The notes beneath the pieces are model-generated. The model saw only the letters and a program-made list of their open reading frames with translations. It was not told the DNA's origin and did not search any database. A stretch of DNA of 64,000 nucleotides from JAAXKN01 sp050259615 (GTDB lineage Bacteria; Bacteroidota; Ignavibacteria; Ignavibacteriales; SURF-24), in assembly GCA_050259615.1 (NCBI GenBank), contig JBLNAZ010000082.1, positions 23,858-87,857 on the forward strand, written 5' to 3'. Of the stretch, positions 17,838 to 26,861 are shown one piece after another. Positions within the stretch are counted from its first letter, which is position 1. Every line of letters starts with the position of its first letter. A program made the position numbers and the translations under genes.

Positions 17838-18511
17838 CTTCAGGATTTGAGAAGAAAAGGTTTTCGGGCATAGTACTTGCGGCCGGATTTTCATCCAGAA
17901 TGAATACGTGGAAGATGGAACTTAGTATAAAAGGACGCCCTCTGCTGTATTATACATTAAGACCGATGCTGGAAGTGTGCACAGAGATTATCGTTGTAGG
18001 CGGATACAGCATTGAAAGGCTCTCTGAACTGATTGAATCAGTTTGCAGAACGGAAGGGTTTGAGAAGGAGAATGTCAGGCTCGTTAATAACAGTGACTTC
18101 CGGAAAGGAATGTTCTCTTCTGTAAGAAGCGGGCTTCGGGAAGTTAATACTGATTCTGATGGCATTTTTATTATGCCTGGAGATATGCCTTTTGTGAATC
18201 TTGATACATATAGGAAGCTAGCGGATTTACTGGATTCTGAAAATAATAAGGATATTATTTTTCCGGCTGCTCTCGTGGCTTCGGCCGATGGCGGGAAGCG
18301 CTGGAAGAAAGGGCATCCTGTCCTTTTGAGAAAAAGAGTAAAGGACCTGATCATTCAGAATGAAAATGAAGCTGTCTTCCGCGATGTACTGAAGCCGTTT
18401 AGTTATGAGCTCTGCCCTGTTACCGACGATGGGATCTGCTTTGATATTGATGATGAAACGGACCTTGAAAAAGCACTGTCGTATATGGAAAACAGATACA
18501 ATTATTCTTGA
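17834..18511 (+). CDS. mocA: MocA/YgfJ-like molybdenum cofactor nucleotidyltransferase
   Basis: The 225-residue protein has the nucleotidyltransferase signature GIVLAAGFSSRMNTWKM, the metal/nucleotide site MPGDMPFV and the MocA-type KKGHPVLL segment, and ends with FDIDDETDLEKAL. MocA transfers CMP to molybdopterin; relatives in this gene neighbourhood are thought to finish the cofactor of nearby molybdenum hydroxylases. It overlaps the preceding gene by 4 bases and precedes the PLP lyase and xdhC. The nucleotide used (CTP or GTP) cannot be read safely. Confidence 0.86.
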   Translation: MTSGFEKKRFSGIVLAAGFSSRMNTWKMELSIKGRPLLYYTLRPMLEVCTEIIVVGGYSIERLSELIESVCRTEGFEKENVRLVNNSDFRKGMFSSVRSGLREVNTDSDGIFIMPGDMPFVNLDTYRKLADLLDSENNKDIIFPAALVASADGGKRWKKGHPVLLRKRVKDLIIQNENEAVFRDVLKPFSYELCPVTDDGICFDIDDETDLEKALSYMENRYNYS

Positions 18512-18574
18512 AATAAATTTTTTCCTAAATAAGCTATTCCTAAATAAGTGTTTCTTAATAAAAGGGAAATTGCC

Positions 18575-20044
18575 ATGATCAGCCTTGAAATCAATGAGAA
18601 AGCCCGCAAGAATAACGTTCAGAGGTGCAGGGAAAAAAATATTATAATCCCTTCATTCGCCCAGATGAAAAATCCCGATACTGTTCCCGGCAATGTTAAG
18701 GAATGTCTGAAGCAGACCGGAATGAAAGACATTGACCCTGTCAATCTGTTCCGCATCACGTGGAAAAATGAGCCCAAAGACAAAGGCGGGCTTTTTTCGG
18801 GCGTTAATTATCTTGAGCTTCCTGAAGAACTTACAGGCGTAAAGGCCAGGATAATAGCCCTTTTAGGTAAATGGTTTCCCATCGGGGCTCATAAAGTGGG
18901 GGCAGCTTTCGGATGCCTCGTCCCTCAGCTGGTTACAGGAAACTTCGATTCCACGTGGCAGAAAGCTGTATGGCCTTCAACGGGAAATTACTGCCGCGGC
19001 GGCGCCTTTAACTCTGCACTGCTTGGCTGCAGCTCAATTGCAATACTGCCCGAAGGAATGAGCAGGGAGAGATTTGAATGGCTGAAAAGCCTTTCCGGAG
19101 AAGTTATTGCCACGCCCGGAAGTGAAAGTAACGTTAAGGAGATTTTTGATAAGTGCAAAGAGCTGAAGTCGGAAAGGCCGGATGTTGTTATATTCAACCA
19201 GTTTGACGAGCCCGGCAATTACCTCTGGCACTATGAGGTGACGGGAAGCGCCATTTCTGAACTCTTTGAAGCCCTTAGAAAAAGAAACGCCCGGCTGAGT
19301 ATGGCAGGTTTTGTTTCTTCAACCGGCTCTGCAGGCACAATAGCCGCAGGCGACAACCTGAAGGAAAAATATCCCTTTATGAAGATTGCAGCTTCAGAAG
19401 CCCTGCAGTGCCCTACACTCCTCGAAAACGGCTTCGGAAGCCACAGAATTGAGGGAATTGGGGATAAACATGTTCCCTGGATCCATAACGTGCGCAATAC
19501 GGACGTTGTGACGGATATTGATGATAATGCCTGCATAAGCCTTCTCAGGCTCTTTAACGAGCCACTGGGGCGTGAATTCATGATAAGGGAGGGCATTCCT
19601 GCAGATGTCGTCCTGAAACTTCACCTTGCGGGAATTTCGGGAATTGCAAACCTGCTTTCTGCAGTTAAAATGGCAAGATATTATGAGCTAACCGAAAATG
19701 ACGTTATTTTTACTGTTCTTACCGATTCAAGCGATATGTACAATTCCAGGATTCAGGAACTGAGAGGCTCAGACGGGGAGTTTACCTTAAGAGAGGCTTC
19801 CAAGGCTTTCGACAGGTATTTAATGCCCTCAACGGACATCTCGCACCTTAAAGAGCTTGATTATTACGAGAAAAAAAGAATTCACAACTTAAAATATTTC
19901 ACCTGGGTAGAGCAGCAGAACAAGAGCGTAGATGAGCTTAATGCCCAGTGGTACGATCCTGAATACTGGAATGGAATTAGAAAACAGGCTGGTGAAATTG
20001 ACCGTCTGATTGAAGATTTTAACAAAGAGGTTAGCTGCATATGA
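18575..20044 (+). CDS. PLP-dependent lyase, cysteine-synthase-like fold
   Basis: The 489-residue fold-type II PLP enzyme has a likely Schiff-base lysine K107 in PIGAHKVGAAFG. It has a WPSTGNYCRGGAF loop in the place of the usual SSGN phosphate-binding motif and a glycine-rich SSTGSAGTIAAGD cofactor-phosphate loop. It is longer than cysteine synthase, with a C-terminal extension containing YYEKKRIHNLKYFTW. A GTG at 18548 is in frame, but AAGGGA 7 bases before the ATG at 18575 decides the start. With the threonine-synthase-like enzyme two genes upstream it is the second PLP lyase candidate in the island; deamination of 2,3-diaminopropionate or a related product is an inference. The stop overlaps xdhC. 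Confidence 0.82.
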   Translation: MISLEINEKARKNNVQRCREKNIIIPSFAQMKNPDTVPGNVKECLKQTGMKDIDPVNLFRITWKNEPKDKGGLFSGVNYLELPEELTGVKARIIALLGKWFPIGAHKVGAAFGCLVPQLVTGNFDSTWQKAVWPSTGNYCRGGAFNSALLGCSSIAILPEGMSRERFEWLKSLSGEVIATPGSESNVKEIFDKCKELKSERPDVVIFNQFDEPGNYLWHYEVTGSAISELFEALRKRNARLSMAGFVSSTGSAGTIAAGDNLKEKYPFMKIAASEALQCPTLLENGFGSHRIEGIGDKHVPWIHNVRNTDVVTDIDDNACISLLRLFNEPLGREFMIREGIPADVVLKLHLAGISGIANLLSAVKMARYYELTENDVIFTVLTDSSDMYNSRIQELRGSDGEFTLREASKAFDRYLMPSTDISHLKELDYYEKKRIHNLKYFTWVEQQNKSVDELNAQWYDPEYWNGIRKQAGEIDRLIEDFNKEVSCI

Positions 20045-20910
20045 TGGAGGTTTTTGAAGAACTTCAAAACAGAGTAAAAGGAAATAAGGCTTCGGTTCTT
20101 GTTACAATAATCAGCTCAAAGGGAAGCTCTCCCGGAAAGCCCGGCTTTAAGATGCTTGTTGGCGAAGAGGGCAGAATATTAGGAACTGTGGGCGGCGGGG
20201 GACCGGAGTTCTACGCCATTTCGAGAAGTAAAGAGCTGCTGGCCTCAGGCATTAATAACATAACTGAGACTCTGGTCTTAAGAGAGTCCTCCGAAGAAGC
20301 GGCTAAGGAAGGGAAAAGGGAAGACGGCAAAATTGAAATTCCCTCGCTTTGCGGAGGCGAAGTTACGCTCTTCTATGAAGTCTTCGGCAAAGCAGATTTA
20401 TTATACATATTCGGTGCCGGACACGTGGGGCAGGCTGTAGCCCGTATGGGTAAAATACTCAACTATAATGTTGTTATGATTGATAACAGGGAAGATGTAT
20501 TAAGCGGAATTCCTCTTAATTATTATAATGAAAAGCATTATGCCGATTTCCCGAAACTTGTTTCTGAGGCGAAGAGCCCTATTGACGTTAATGTACAGGG
20601 CTTTGCGATAATTCTTACACATAACCATTTAAATGACATGAACGTTCTCCATTTTTTGTATAAGAATTATCCCGAAATGAAATATATAGGTTTAATAGGA
20701 TCCGTACGCAAGGTTAAAGAGGCCCTGGGCATTGTGAACAGGGAATTGGGTGGAAATCTGAATTTTCAGAATCTTTATGCCCCCATTGGAGCGGACCTCG
20801 GGGGCAATACTCCGGATGAAATTGCCTTAAGCATCCTTTCCGAGATTCAGGCTCTCAGATACGGTAAAGAGTTAAAACACCTGCGCCTGGATTACAATAA
20901 AATTTTATAA
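20041..20910 (+). CDS. xdhC: XdhC/CoxI family molybdenum hydroxylase maturation factor
   Basis: The 289-residue protein shows both halves of the XdhC family. The N-terminal part has KGSSPGKPGFKMLV, GTVGGGGPEF and the LCGGEV cysteine motif that is thought to bind the cofactor. The C-terminal Rossmann part has YIFGAGHVGQAV, LTHNHLNDM, GLIGSVRK and PIGADLGGNTPDEIA. XdhC binds molybdopterin cofactor, promotes its sulfuration and inserts it into xanthine dehydrogenase-type enzymes. The ATG overlaps the stop of the PLP lyase. It ends the plus-strand arm; the two molybdenum hydroxylases it would serve are on the opposite strand just downstream. Confidence 0.9.
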   Translation: MMEVFEELQNRVKGNKASVLVTIISSKGSSPGKPGFKMLVGEEGRILGTVGGGGPEFYAISRSKELLASGINNITETLVLRESSEEAAKEGKREDGKIEIPSLCGGEVTLFYEVFGKADLLYIFGAGHVGQAVARMGKILNYNVVMIDNREDVLSGIPLNYYNEKHYADFPKLVSEAKSPIDVNVQGFAIILTHNHLNDMNVLHFLYKNYPEMKYIGLIGSVRKVKEALGIVNRELGGNLNFQNLYAPIGADLGGNTPDEIALSILSEIQALRYGKELKHLRLDYNKIL

Positions 20911-21218
20911 ATAATTATTATAAATTTTCAGGAAATTTGTATAATTTAACGGAACAAAATCTATTTACTAATCGTCTTAATTATTGATAAAAAAGGGAAA
21001 TGAGGTATTCTGTTATCCCGAATTTTGTGCTGAAAGTAAATATTTAATTAATCAGTTAAATTAATATTACTTAATAGACTTAGGAGCAGCTTTTTCCTGT
21101 GGCCGGTTCTCCAGTTGCTTTTAATGAATTTCATTAGTCTCCTTAAGCCATTTTCTGCAAAATCCGGAATTATCAGATCCTCTCTTACAAATCAAACAAA
21201 TTAATTATTGGAGTTATT
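20911..21218. other. Intergenic region before the NTF2-like secreted protein
   Basis: 308 AT-rich bases. No terminator hairpin with a T-run was found after xdhC, and no gene-like frame. TTGGAG at 21207-21212 is the ribosome binding site of the next gene. The promoter of that gene must lie here but was not identified. Confidence 0.4.
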
Positions 21219-21650
21219 ATGAGGATCCAGCGTTATTTATTGGTTGCTGCTGCTGTTTTATGCTTATCATTCAGCCTTAAAGCAGCCGTTCAGGGGGAAG
21301 ATGAAGTTAAACAGGCAGTTACAAGTTTCGAAAAAGCTATTGATACCAAAAATGTTTCCAATCTCCAGCAGCTTCTGGCTGCTAATGCCAGCATCTCAAC
21401 CCTTAATAAGATTAACAACAACTTTACCCAGTTTGCTGCTGCAGATTACATCAACTCTGTAAAATCCGGTAAAATAGGCGGATGGGAAAGAAACATGACA
21501 ATCAGCTCAGTTGACGTTAACGACAACTTAGCAATAGCTAAAGTTGAGCTTACAGACGCCAGATTAAAACAGGTTGAATATGTCACTTTGATGAAAGTAG
21601 GTGGCAGCTGGAAGGTTGTTAACTCAGCTCTTACGATTGAAAAGAAGTAA
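21219..21650 (+). CDS. Small secreted NTF2-like (lumazine-binding-like) protein
   Basis: The 143-residue protein has a clear signal peptide (residues 1-23, ending SLKAA). A single alpha/beta domain begins EDEVKQAVTSFEKAIDTKN and ends KVGGSWKVVNSALTIEKK, the arrangement of NTF2-like or DUF4440/lumazine-binding-like folds. Such domains act as small ligand pockets. It stands alone between the two arms of the purine island and is ended by a strong hairpin. A link to purine catabolism is possible only by location. The family call is by pattern and is not certain. Confidence 0.65.
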   Translation: MRIQRYLLVAAAVLCLSFSLKAAVQGEDEVKQAVTSFEKAIDTKNVSNLQQLLAANASISTLNKINNNFTQFAAADYINSVKSGKIGGWERNMTISSVDVNDNLAIAKVELTDARLKQVEYVTLMKVGGSWKVVNSALTIEKK

Positions 21651-21676
21651 TTCTGAAAAAAGAATGCTTTAATGAA

Positions 21677-21707
21677 AATCCCGGCCCCTTTCGGCCGGGA
21701 TTTTTTT
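21677..21707 (+). terminator. Strong terminator between convergent genes
   Basis: AAATCCCGGCC (21677-21687) and GGCCGGGATTT (21693-21703) pair perfectly, with a T7 run. It separates the NTF2-like gene from the minus-strand purine operon ending at 21716. Confidence 0.9.
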
Positions 21708-21715
21708 CTAAATTT

Positions 21716-23140
21716 TTAATTGAACAAATATTTCCCGTATCCCTTGTTAACAGTTATCCCTGCCTTGCTGCCGTAAATAATTCTGCCCCTTAAAATTGTA
21801 AGAAGAACTTTACCATTGAATGTTTCGCCGAAAAACGGGGAAGTTTCACCTTTCGACAGGAGGTCTTCTTTCCGGAATGTCCAGGCGGCATCTTTATCTA
21901 TAAGAGTCAGGTCGGCATCTGAACCCTTAAGGATGCACCCCTTTTGGGGATAAATGTTGTATCTCAATGCTGCATTTTTTGAAGTAACTTCAATAAATCT
22001 TTTCAGGTCAATGCGGCCTTTCATATAACCCTCTGAAAAGACAGACGTCATAAGCGTCTGCGTTCCCGGAATTCCTCCGTAATCCAATGCGAATGAGCCT
22101 GAGCTTTTTTCCTTCAGGCTTGCAGGGGCATGGTCCGATGCTGCAAATGAGCAGCTGCCGTCCTTCAGATACTGCCATAGGCCCTCCCTGTCAATTTTAT
22201 CCTTCACGCCTGGCATGGTCTTTAAGGATGAACCTTTTGCTTCATAATCCTTGTACGTAAACCAAAGGTAATGAGGGCACGTCTCATAAGTTACGTCCAG
22301 TTTATCCTTTACGTCATTTATTATTCTGGCTGCAGCCGAACTTCCCACGTGAACAATATGCAGGCTTCCCTGGACGGCTCTTGTTATTTCAACGGCATTT
22401 GCAACGGCCAGTATTTCGGCAAGGGCCGGCCTCGATAAATAGTACCTGTAGTAATCATCAGCCCTGTCCTTTAAGACTGCCTCCAGTTCTCTGATCAGAT
22501 CGTATTCCTCGGCGTGAAGAAGAACAGGCATTGAGAGTTCTTTGGCTTTCTGCATTATCTTGAAAAACTGATATTTGCTTACCCTGGGATATGACGCCAT
22601 GCCAGATGTAAAATAGGTCTTAAAGCCTTTTACGCCGCGCTCTGCAAGTTCACACATATTCCTGCAGTAACTTTCAAAATTACCCGCATCAATGCCACCG
22701 AAGAGGGCGAAATCCACGCACGAACCCAATTTCACTGCATCCAGTTTAACGTCAAAACTGTTCCCGTTTACTACCGGGGGGATAGATGTGCACGGCATAT
22801 CTATTACCGTGGTAACACCGCCGGCAGCAGAAGACATGCTGCCATGGTAAAAATCCTCCCTTTCTGTAAAGCCCGGAGTATCAAAGTGCACATGAGGGTC
22901 TATACCTCCCGGAACGGCAATTATCCCTTCGGCATCAATGATGGATTTTTCAGGTTCACTGTTGATAACCTTTATATCTTCCTTTGTCAGTTCTTTTAAC
23001 CTGTAAGTCTTTGCTGAGCCTTCGGGCATTATGAGTGCCAGGTTTTCTTCATAGCCCGTTATCTTGTCGGTAAAAAGAAAATCAACAGTTCTTTGGCTCT
23101 GTGTGACTTCATCGTATATATAGCAGTTTTTTAGTATCAT
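21716..23140 (-). CDS. Allantoinase/dihydropyrimidinase-like cyclic amidohydrolase
   Basis: The 474-residue amidohydrolase has all binuclear metal-site motifs: PGGIDPHVHFD, the carbamylated lysine region GFKTYFTSG, LLHAEE, IVHVGSSAA and the catalytic ASDHAP. GETSPFFGETFNGKV near the end is typical of allantoinase/dihydroorotase-type enzymes. E. coli uses HyuA in the same gene set; this protein is a different branch and may be its functional counterpart, cleaving a cyclic amide of a reduced urate derivative. It is the last gene of the minus-strand seven-gene set, 32 bases after the molybdenum hydroxylase. True allantoinase activity would be an alternative, but no uricase is present. Confidence 0.85.
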   Translation of the reverse strand: MILKNCYIYDEVTQSQRTVDFLFTDKITGYEENLALIMPEGSAKTYRLKELTKEDIKVINSEPEKSIIDAEGIIAVPGGIDPHVHFDTPGFTEREDFYHGSMSSAAGGVTTVIDMPCTSIPPVVNGNSFDVKLDAVKLGSCVDFALFGGIDAGNFESYCRNMCELAERGVKGFKTYFTSGMASYPRVSKYQFFKIMQKAKELSMPVLLHAEEYDLIRELEAVLKDRADDYYRYYLSRPALAEILAVANAVEITRAVQGSLHIVHVGSSAAARIINDVKDKLDVTYETCPHYLWFTYKDYEAKGSSLKTMPGVKDKIDREGLWQYLKDGSCSFAASDHAPASLKEKSSGSFALDYGGIPGTQTLMTSVFSEGYMKGRIDLKRFIEVTSKNAALRYNIYPQKGCILKGSDADLTLIDKDAAWTFRKEDLLSKGETSPFFGETFNGKVLLTILRGRIIYGSKAGITVNKGYGKYLFN

Positions 23141-23172
23141 AATAATTTCTGTTTAGATAATTATTCATATTA

Positions 23173-25518
23173 TTACAAAGTCAGCTTTTCCGAAATTGAA
23201 TTTTCAAATGCACGGAGTACTTTTTCAGGCGTAAACGGCGCAGAGAAAAGCCTTTTGCCCGTAGCATTATAAAAAGCATTTGCCACTGAAGGCAGAGCCC
23301 CGTTTATGTTTATTTCAGAAATTGACTTTGCGCCGAACGGGCCGGTTTCCTCGTATGAATTTACTAAAAATACTTCAACCGGGGGAACGTCGGGTGCCGT
23401 CATTACTCCGTACTTTCCGAATGTATCATTAAGAAGCTTCCCTTTTTCTGAGAAGTAATAGTCCTCAAAAAGAGCATAAGCAAGGCCGCTTACAATCGCA
23501 CCCTGCGCCTGCCCTTCAGCCAGCACAGGATTAATAGGTATTCCACAGTCAACAGCAGCCACATAGTTCAGCACTTTTATAGTTCCCGTCAGGCTGTCAA
23601 CCTCAATTTCCGCAAAATGCGCCGCAAACGGGGGCGGCGACTTGGGGGACATATGTGAGGCAGTGGCCTGTATCTGGTACTGGTTTTTTCCGTAAAAACT
23701 ATAGCGGCATATTTCTTCAAAAGAAACTCCTGACATGCCGTCTTTCGAAATAACCGAGCTGTCTTTTAATTCCACTTTGCTTTCTTCAAGATTTAAGATC
23801 TCGGCGCCGGTCTTTAGTATCTGGTTTCTGATTTCCCCGGCACATTTTATTACTGCCTGCCCAGATAAATAAGTAGTTGATGAAGCGTAAGCTCCTTTAT
23901 CAAACGGCGTATGGTCTGTGTCGGATGAATTAACAATCATCTTACTAACCGGTGTGTCCAGCACTTCGGAGGCTATCTGTGCCAGAATGGTATCGGAGCC
24001 TGTTCCAAGGTCAGTTGCTCCAATAAGGAGGTTGAAAGATCCGTCGTCATTCATTTTCATATAGGCTGAGGCCATATCAATTTCAGGAATGGCACTTCCC
24101 TGCATCATAACGCTCATTCCTATTCCTCTTTTAATTCTGCCCGAGTTAAAAGGGGAGTCTTTGCCGTAGAGTTTTCTTTTTTCGTACCAGCCGGACTCCT
24201 TTGCGCCAATAGTGATGCATTCTTCAAGAGAAGAAGATCCTATTGTCATTGCAACGCCTTCTTTTCCTTCTCCCAAGGCCTGGAAAATCGGGGAGGTTTC
24301 GCCTGACCTGATCGTCCATTTTTTATAGAATTCAATTATGTCTGTACCTGTATCCTCGCAGATCATATCAACTATTTGTCCAAAGCCGAAATATGCTTCA
24401 GTTGCCCCGTAGCCCCTGTAGGCCCCGCCGCATGGGAGATTTGTATAGACCCCCTTGCCTGTAAACTTCAGGTGTTCAATTTTATTGAGTAACGGAAGAG
24501 TCTTGCTTCCCGCGTTTGAAAGCACCGTAAGGGCGTGTGAGCCGTAGCCGCCGGAGTTTTCAAGAGCGTCGAGGTGCAGGGCATTAATTCTGCCGTCAGG
24601 GTCATACCCGGCCTTAAAAATTGTTCTGTACTGATGGCGTGTGCGTGAGGACCTGAAGACCTCTTTTCTTGAATAGGTGAGTTTTGCAGGGCGCTTTGTG
24701 CGCCAGGTAATTAAAGCCGCGACGGGTTCAAGTAAAACTTCCTGCTTGCCCCCGAAACCTCCGCCAACCCTGGGTTTTATTACCCTGATCTGTGAAATTG
24801 GAATTTCACATACAGAAGAAACAATTCTTCTTACATGAAACGGCACCTGTGTTGTGGAGCGGATTACAAGGCGCCCGCGGCTGTCGAGGTATGAAATAGC
24901 AGCATGCGGCTCAATTGCGCAATGTGAAGCATATGGCGCATGGAATGTGCACTCCAGTTTTTTTGGCGAGCTTTCATATGCCTCCTCAAAGTCGCCTACC
25001 GAGGCTTCCACTTTTGCTGCAATGTTTTCAGGAGCGTTGTAGTAAACAGGTATTTTTGCATGGGAGCCGTCGTTATCATGAATTACAATATCAGAACCCT
25101 CGGCCTTTTCAAAATCGAGCACTGCATTTAGAACATTAAATTTTACTTTTATTTTGCTTAATGCGGCTTCTGCAATTTCTTTGCTTTCTGCCGCAACGGC
25201 ACACACATTATCCCCAACAAAGCGCATAACATCGTTGAAGAGGCAGGTATCATATGGTGAAGGCTCCGGGTATCCCTGCCCTGCAGTGGTATAAAGAATT
25301 TTTTTTATGTTTTTATATGAAAGGACTTCAACAACGCCGTCCATTTTGCGGGCTTCCGAGTCGTCAATATCTTCTATTTTTGCGTGGGCATAGCCGGAGT
25401 GCAGAATTGCAACGTAAAGCATGTCCTTGTACTTAAAGTCGTCGGTATATTGTTCCTCGCCCGTAACCAGAGCCATGCCGTCAGTTTTTTCTATTGGGTG
25501 GTTTACATATCTGAACAT
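23173..25518 (-). CDS. Molybdenum hydroxylase large subunit (xanthine dehydrogenase family)
   Basis: The 781-residue molybdopterin-binding subunit has GGGFGGKQEVLLEPVAAL, GGAYRGYGATEAYFGFG, a TDLGTGSDT cofactor loop and the C-terminal catalytic-glutamate segment GAKSISEI. In classical enzymes that segment reads GAKGVGE/AVGEPP. It is encoded with separate 2Fe-2S and FAD subunits just upstream, so the holoenzyme is a three-subunit type unlike the fused XdhA of the second enzyme in this island. The start lies inside the end of the 2Fe-2S gene (16-base overlap). Oxidation of a purine or purine-derived heterocycle is expected; the substrate is not determined. Confidence 0.9.
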   Translation of the reverse strand: MFRYVNHPIEKTDGMALVTGEEQYTDDFKYKDMLYVAILHSGYAHAKIEDIDDSEARKMDGVVEVLSYKNIKKILYTTAGQGYPEPSPYDTCLFNDVMRFVGDNVCAVAAESKEIAEAALSKIKVKFNVLNAVLDFEKAEGSDIVIHDNDGSHAKIPVYYNAPENIAAKVEASVGDFEEAYESSPKKLECTFHAPYASHCAIEPHAAISYLDSRGRLVIRSTTQVPFHVRRIVSSVCEIPISQIRVIKPRVGGGFGGKQEVLLEPVAALITWRTKRPAKLTYSRKEVFRSSRTRHQYRTIFKAGYDPDGRINALHLDALENSGGYGSHALTVLSNAGSKTLPLLNKIEHLKFTGKGVYTNLPCGGAYRGYGATEAYFGFGQIVDMICEDTGTDIIEFYKKWTIRSGETSPIFQALGEGKEGVAMTIGSSSLEECITIGAKESGWYEKRKLYGKDSPFNSGRIKRGIGMSVMMQGSAIPEIDMASAYMKMNDDGSFNLLIGATDLGTGSDTILAQIASEVLDTPVSKMIVNSSDTDHTPFDKGAYASSTTYLSGQAVIKCAGEIRNQILKTGAEILNLEESKVELKDSSVISKDGMSGVSFEEICRYSFYGKNQYQIQATASHMSPKSPPPFAAHFAEIEVDSLTGTIKVLNYVAAVDCGIPINPVLAEGQAQGAIVSGLAYALFEDYYFSEKGKLLNDTFGKYGVMTAPDVPPVEVFLVNSYEETGPFGAKSISEININGALPSVANAFYNATGKRLFSAPFTPEKVLRAFENSISEKLTL

Positions 25519-26006
25519 ACTGCCTCCGGTTTATTTGTTTCTTCTATAAGAGAAGCTTTTGCCGCGTTTTCTACGGCTTCCACAATTTTAACATATCCCG
25601 TGCAGCGGCAGAGATTTCCGTCAAGTCCGCGTTTTATGTCCTCTTTACTGGGTTTGTTGTTTGTTTGCTTCAGAATGCTGTATGAGGCAACGACCATTCC
25701 CGGTGAACAGAAGCCGCACTGGTCGGCTCCGGCTTCAACAAAAGCTTTCTGTATCATGTGCGGGAGGTGAATTGTCCCAATGCCTTTTACGGTTTTGATT
25801 TTTTTATCCCTCACGCTCATTGCAAGAACCTGGCACGAGTTTACCGGCCAGTCATCCAGAAGCACCAGGCAGGCGCCGCATTCGCCTTCATTGCAGCCGC
25901 ATTTTACTTCTGTATAATCGTTATTTCTTAAAACTGCAAGAAGCGTTTCATTCGGCTTTACTTCCAGCTCTTTTGTCCGGGAGTTTATGCTAAAGGGAAT
26001 TTTCAT
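25503..26006 (-). CDS. 2Fe-2S subunit of molybdenum hydroxylase
   Basis: The 167-residue protein carries both 2Fe-2S clusters of the xanthine oxidase family. The plant-ferredoxin type is CGCNEGECGACLVLLDDWPVNSC and the helical type is CGFCSPGM with CRCTGY. It passes electrons from the molybdenum centre to the FAD subunit. It overlaps the large subunit by 16 bases and the FAD subunit by 4 bases (26003-26006), so the three are translated together. Confidence 0.93.
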   Translation of the reverse strand: MKIPFSINSRTKELEVKPNETLLAVLRNNDYTEVKCGCNEGECGACLVLLDDWPVNSCQVLAMSVRDKKIKTVKGIGTIHLPHMIQKAFVEAGADQCGFCSPGMVVASYSILKQTNNKPSKEDIKRGLDGNLCRCTGYVKIVEAVENAAKASLIEETNKPEAVCSDM

Positions 26007-26827
26007 CTTGCGCCTCCCTTAAGTTCGTTTAATAGGTCCATGAAGTATATGCGCGCCGTTTTATCCTTATAGCCGGCGCTGAACTTATAGTCGGAAATAA
26101 ACCCCGGATTAATATGCTTTAGCACATTCTCCAGAGGCATATCATCCATTGTTCTTCCTGAAAGCATTTTCTCTGCTTTCAGGAATCTCTTAAATCTTCC
26201 CCTTACTCCTGTAATTACGAGTCGGGCATCTTCTATAATGCCGCCGTTTAGCCTGAGGCCTGCTGCAATTGTAAATAACGGATATTCAAATGCCAGCTGC
26301 GAAAACCTCTTTACCCCTGAAACTAAATTATTCTCATCATCAATTATAACATGCTTTATTACGTGTTTGTTTTTTATTATTCCTTTAGTAACATAGTCTT
26401 CAACCGTATGGATTTCAGATTTCCCCCTTAAGATTTCAATTCTGGCATTTAAGGCGATAAGAGGCGCATAAAGGCTCGACCAGACCGGAAAATCCTTCAG
26501 GGAGCCTCCAAGTGTAATTCTGTTTCTTAAGGGAGTTGAAGCTGCATGTGAAAGTGCCTCACCCAGAATATGGAGCTTGTTTTCTTTCTTTGAAAATTTT
26601 ACTAGTTCAGCGAACGTAACAGCCGAGCCTATATAGAAAGCATTGTCGATGTAGTTGATATAATTGAGGCCCAGAGAGCCCACGTCTATAAGAAGTTTTA
26701 CCGATTTGGGGCAGGTTTTAAGTATTCTTGTTCCTCCGGCATGAAGTATTGCTCCGGGGCGCTTTAGTAATTGCGCCGCCTTTTCAACTGAGGAGGGGAA
26801 TTCCCACTCTAAATTTTCTGGAAGCAT
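26003..26827 (-). CDS. FAD-binding subunit of molybdenum hydroxylase
   Basis: The 274-residue protein follows the CoxM/XdhB FAD-subunit pattern: AILHAGGTRIL near the N-terminus, then IGSAVTFAEL, STPLRNRITLGGSL and a C-terminal CO-dehydrogenase flavoprotein-like domain. Classical members read AGGTDL and RNxATxGGNI; here the second site has TLGGSLKDF, a slightly divergent FAD loop. It supplies the flavin end of the enzyme formed with the next two genes. Confidence 0.85.
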   Translation of the reverse strand: MLPENLEWEFPSSVEKAAQLLKRPGAILHAGGTRILKTCPKSVKLLIDVGSLGLNYINYIDNAFYIGSAVTFAELVKFSKKENKLHILGEALSHAASTPLRNRITLGGSLKDFPVWSSLYAPLIALNARIEILRGKSEIHTVEDYVTKGIIKNKHVIKHVIIDDENNLVSGVKRFSQLAFEYPLFTIAAGLRLNGGIIEDARLVITGVRGRFKRFLKAEKMLSGRTMDDMPLENVLKHINPGFISDYKFSAGYKDKTARIYFMDLLNELKGGAR

Positions 26828-26861
26828 ATTGTTTGCCTTTTTATGTTTTGTAAATAATTTG

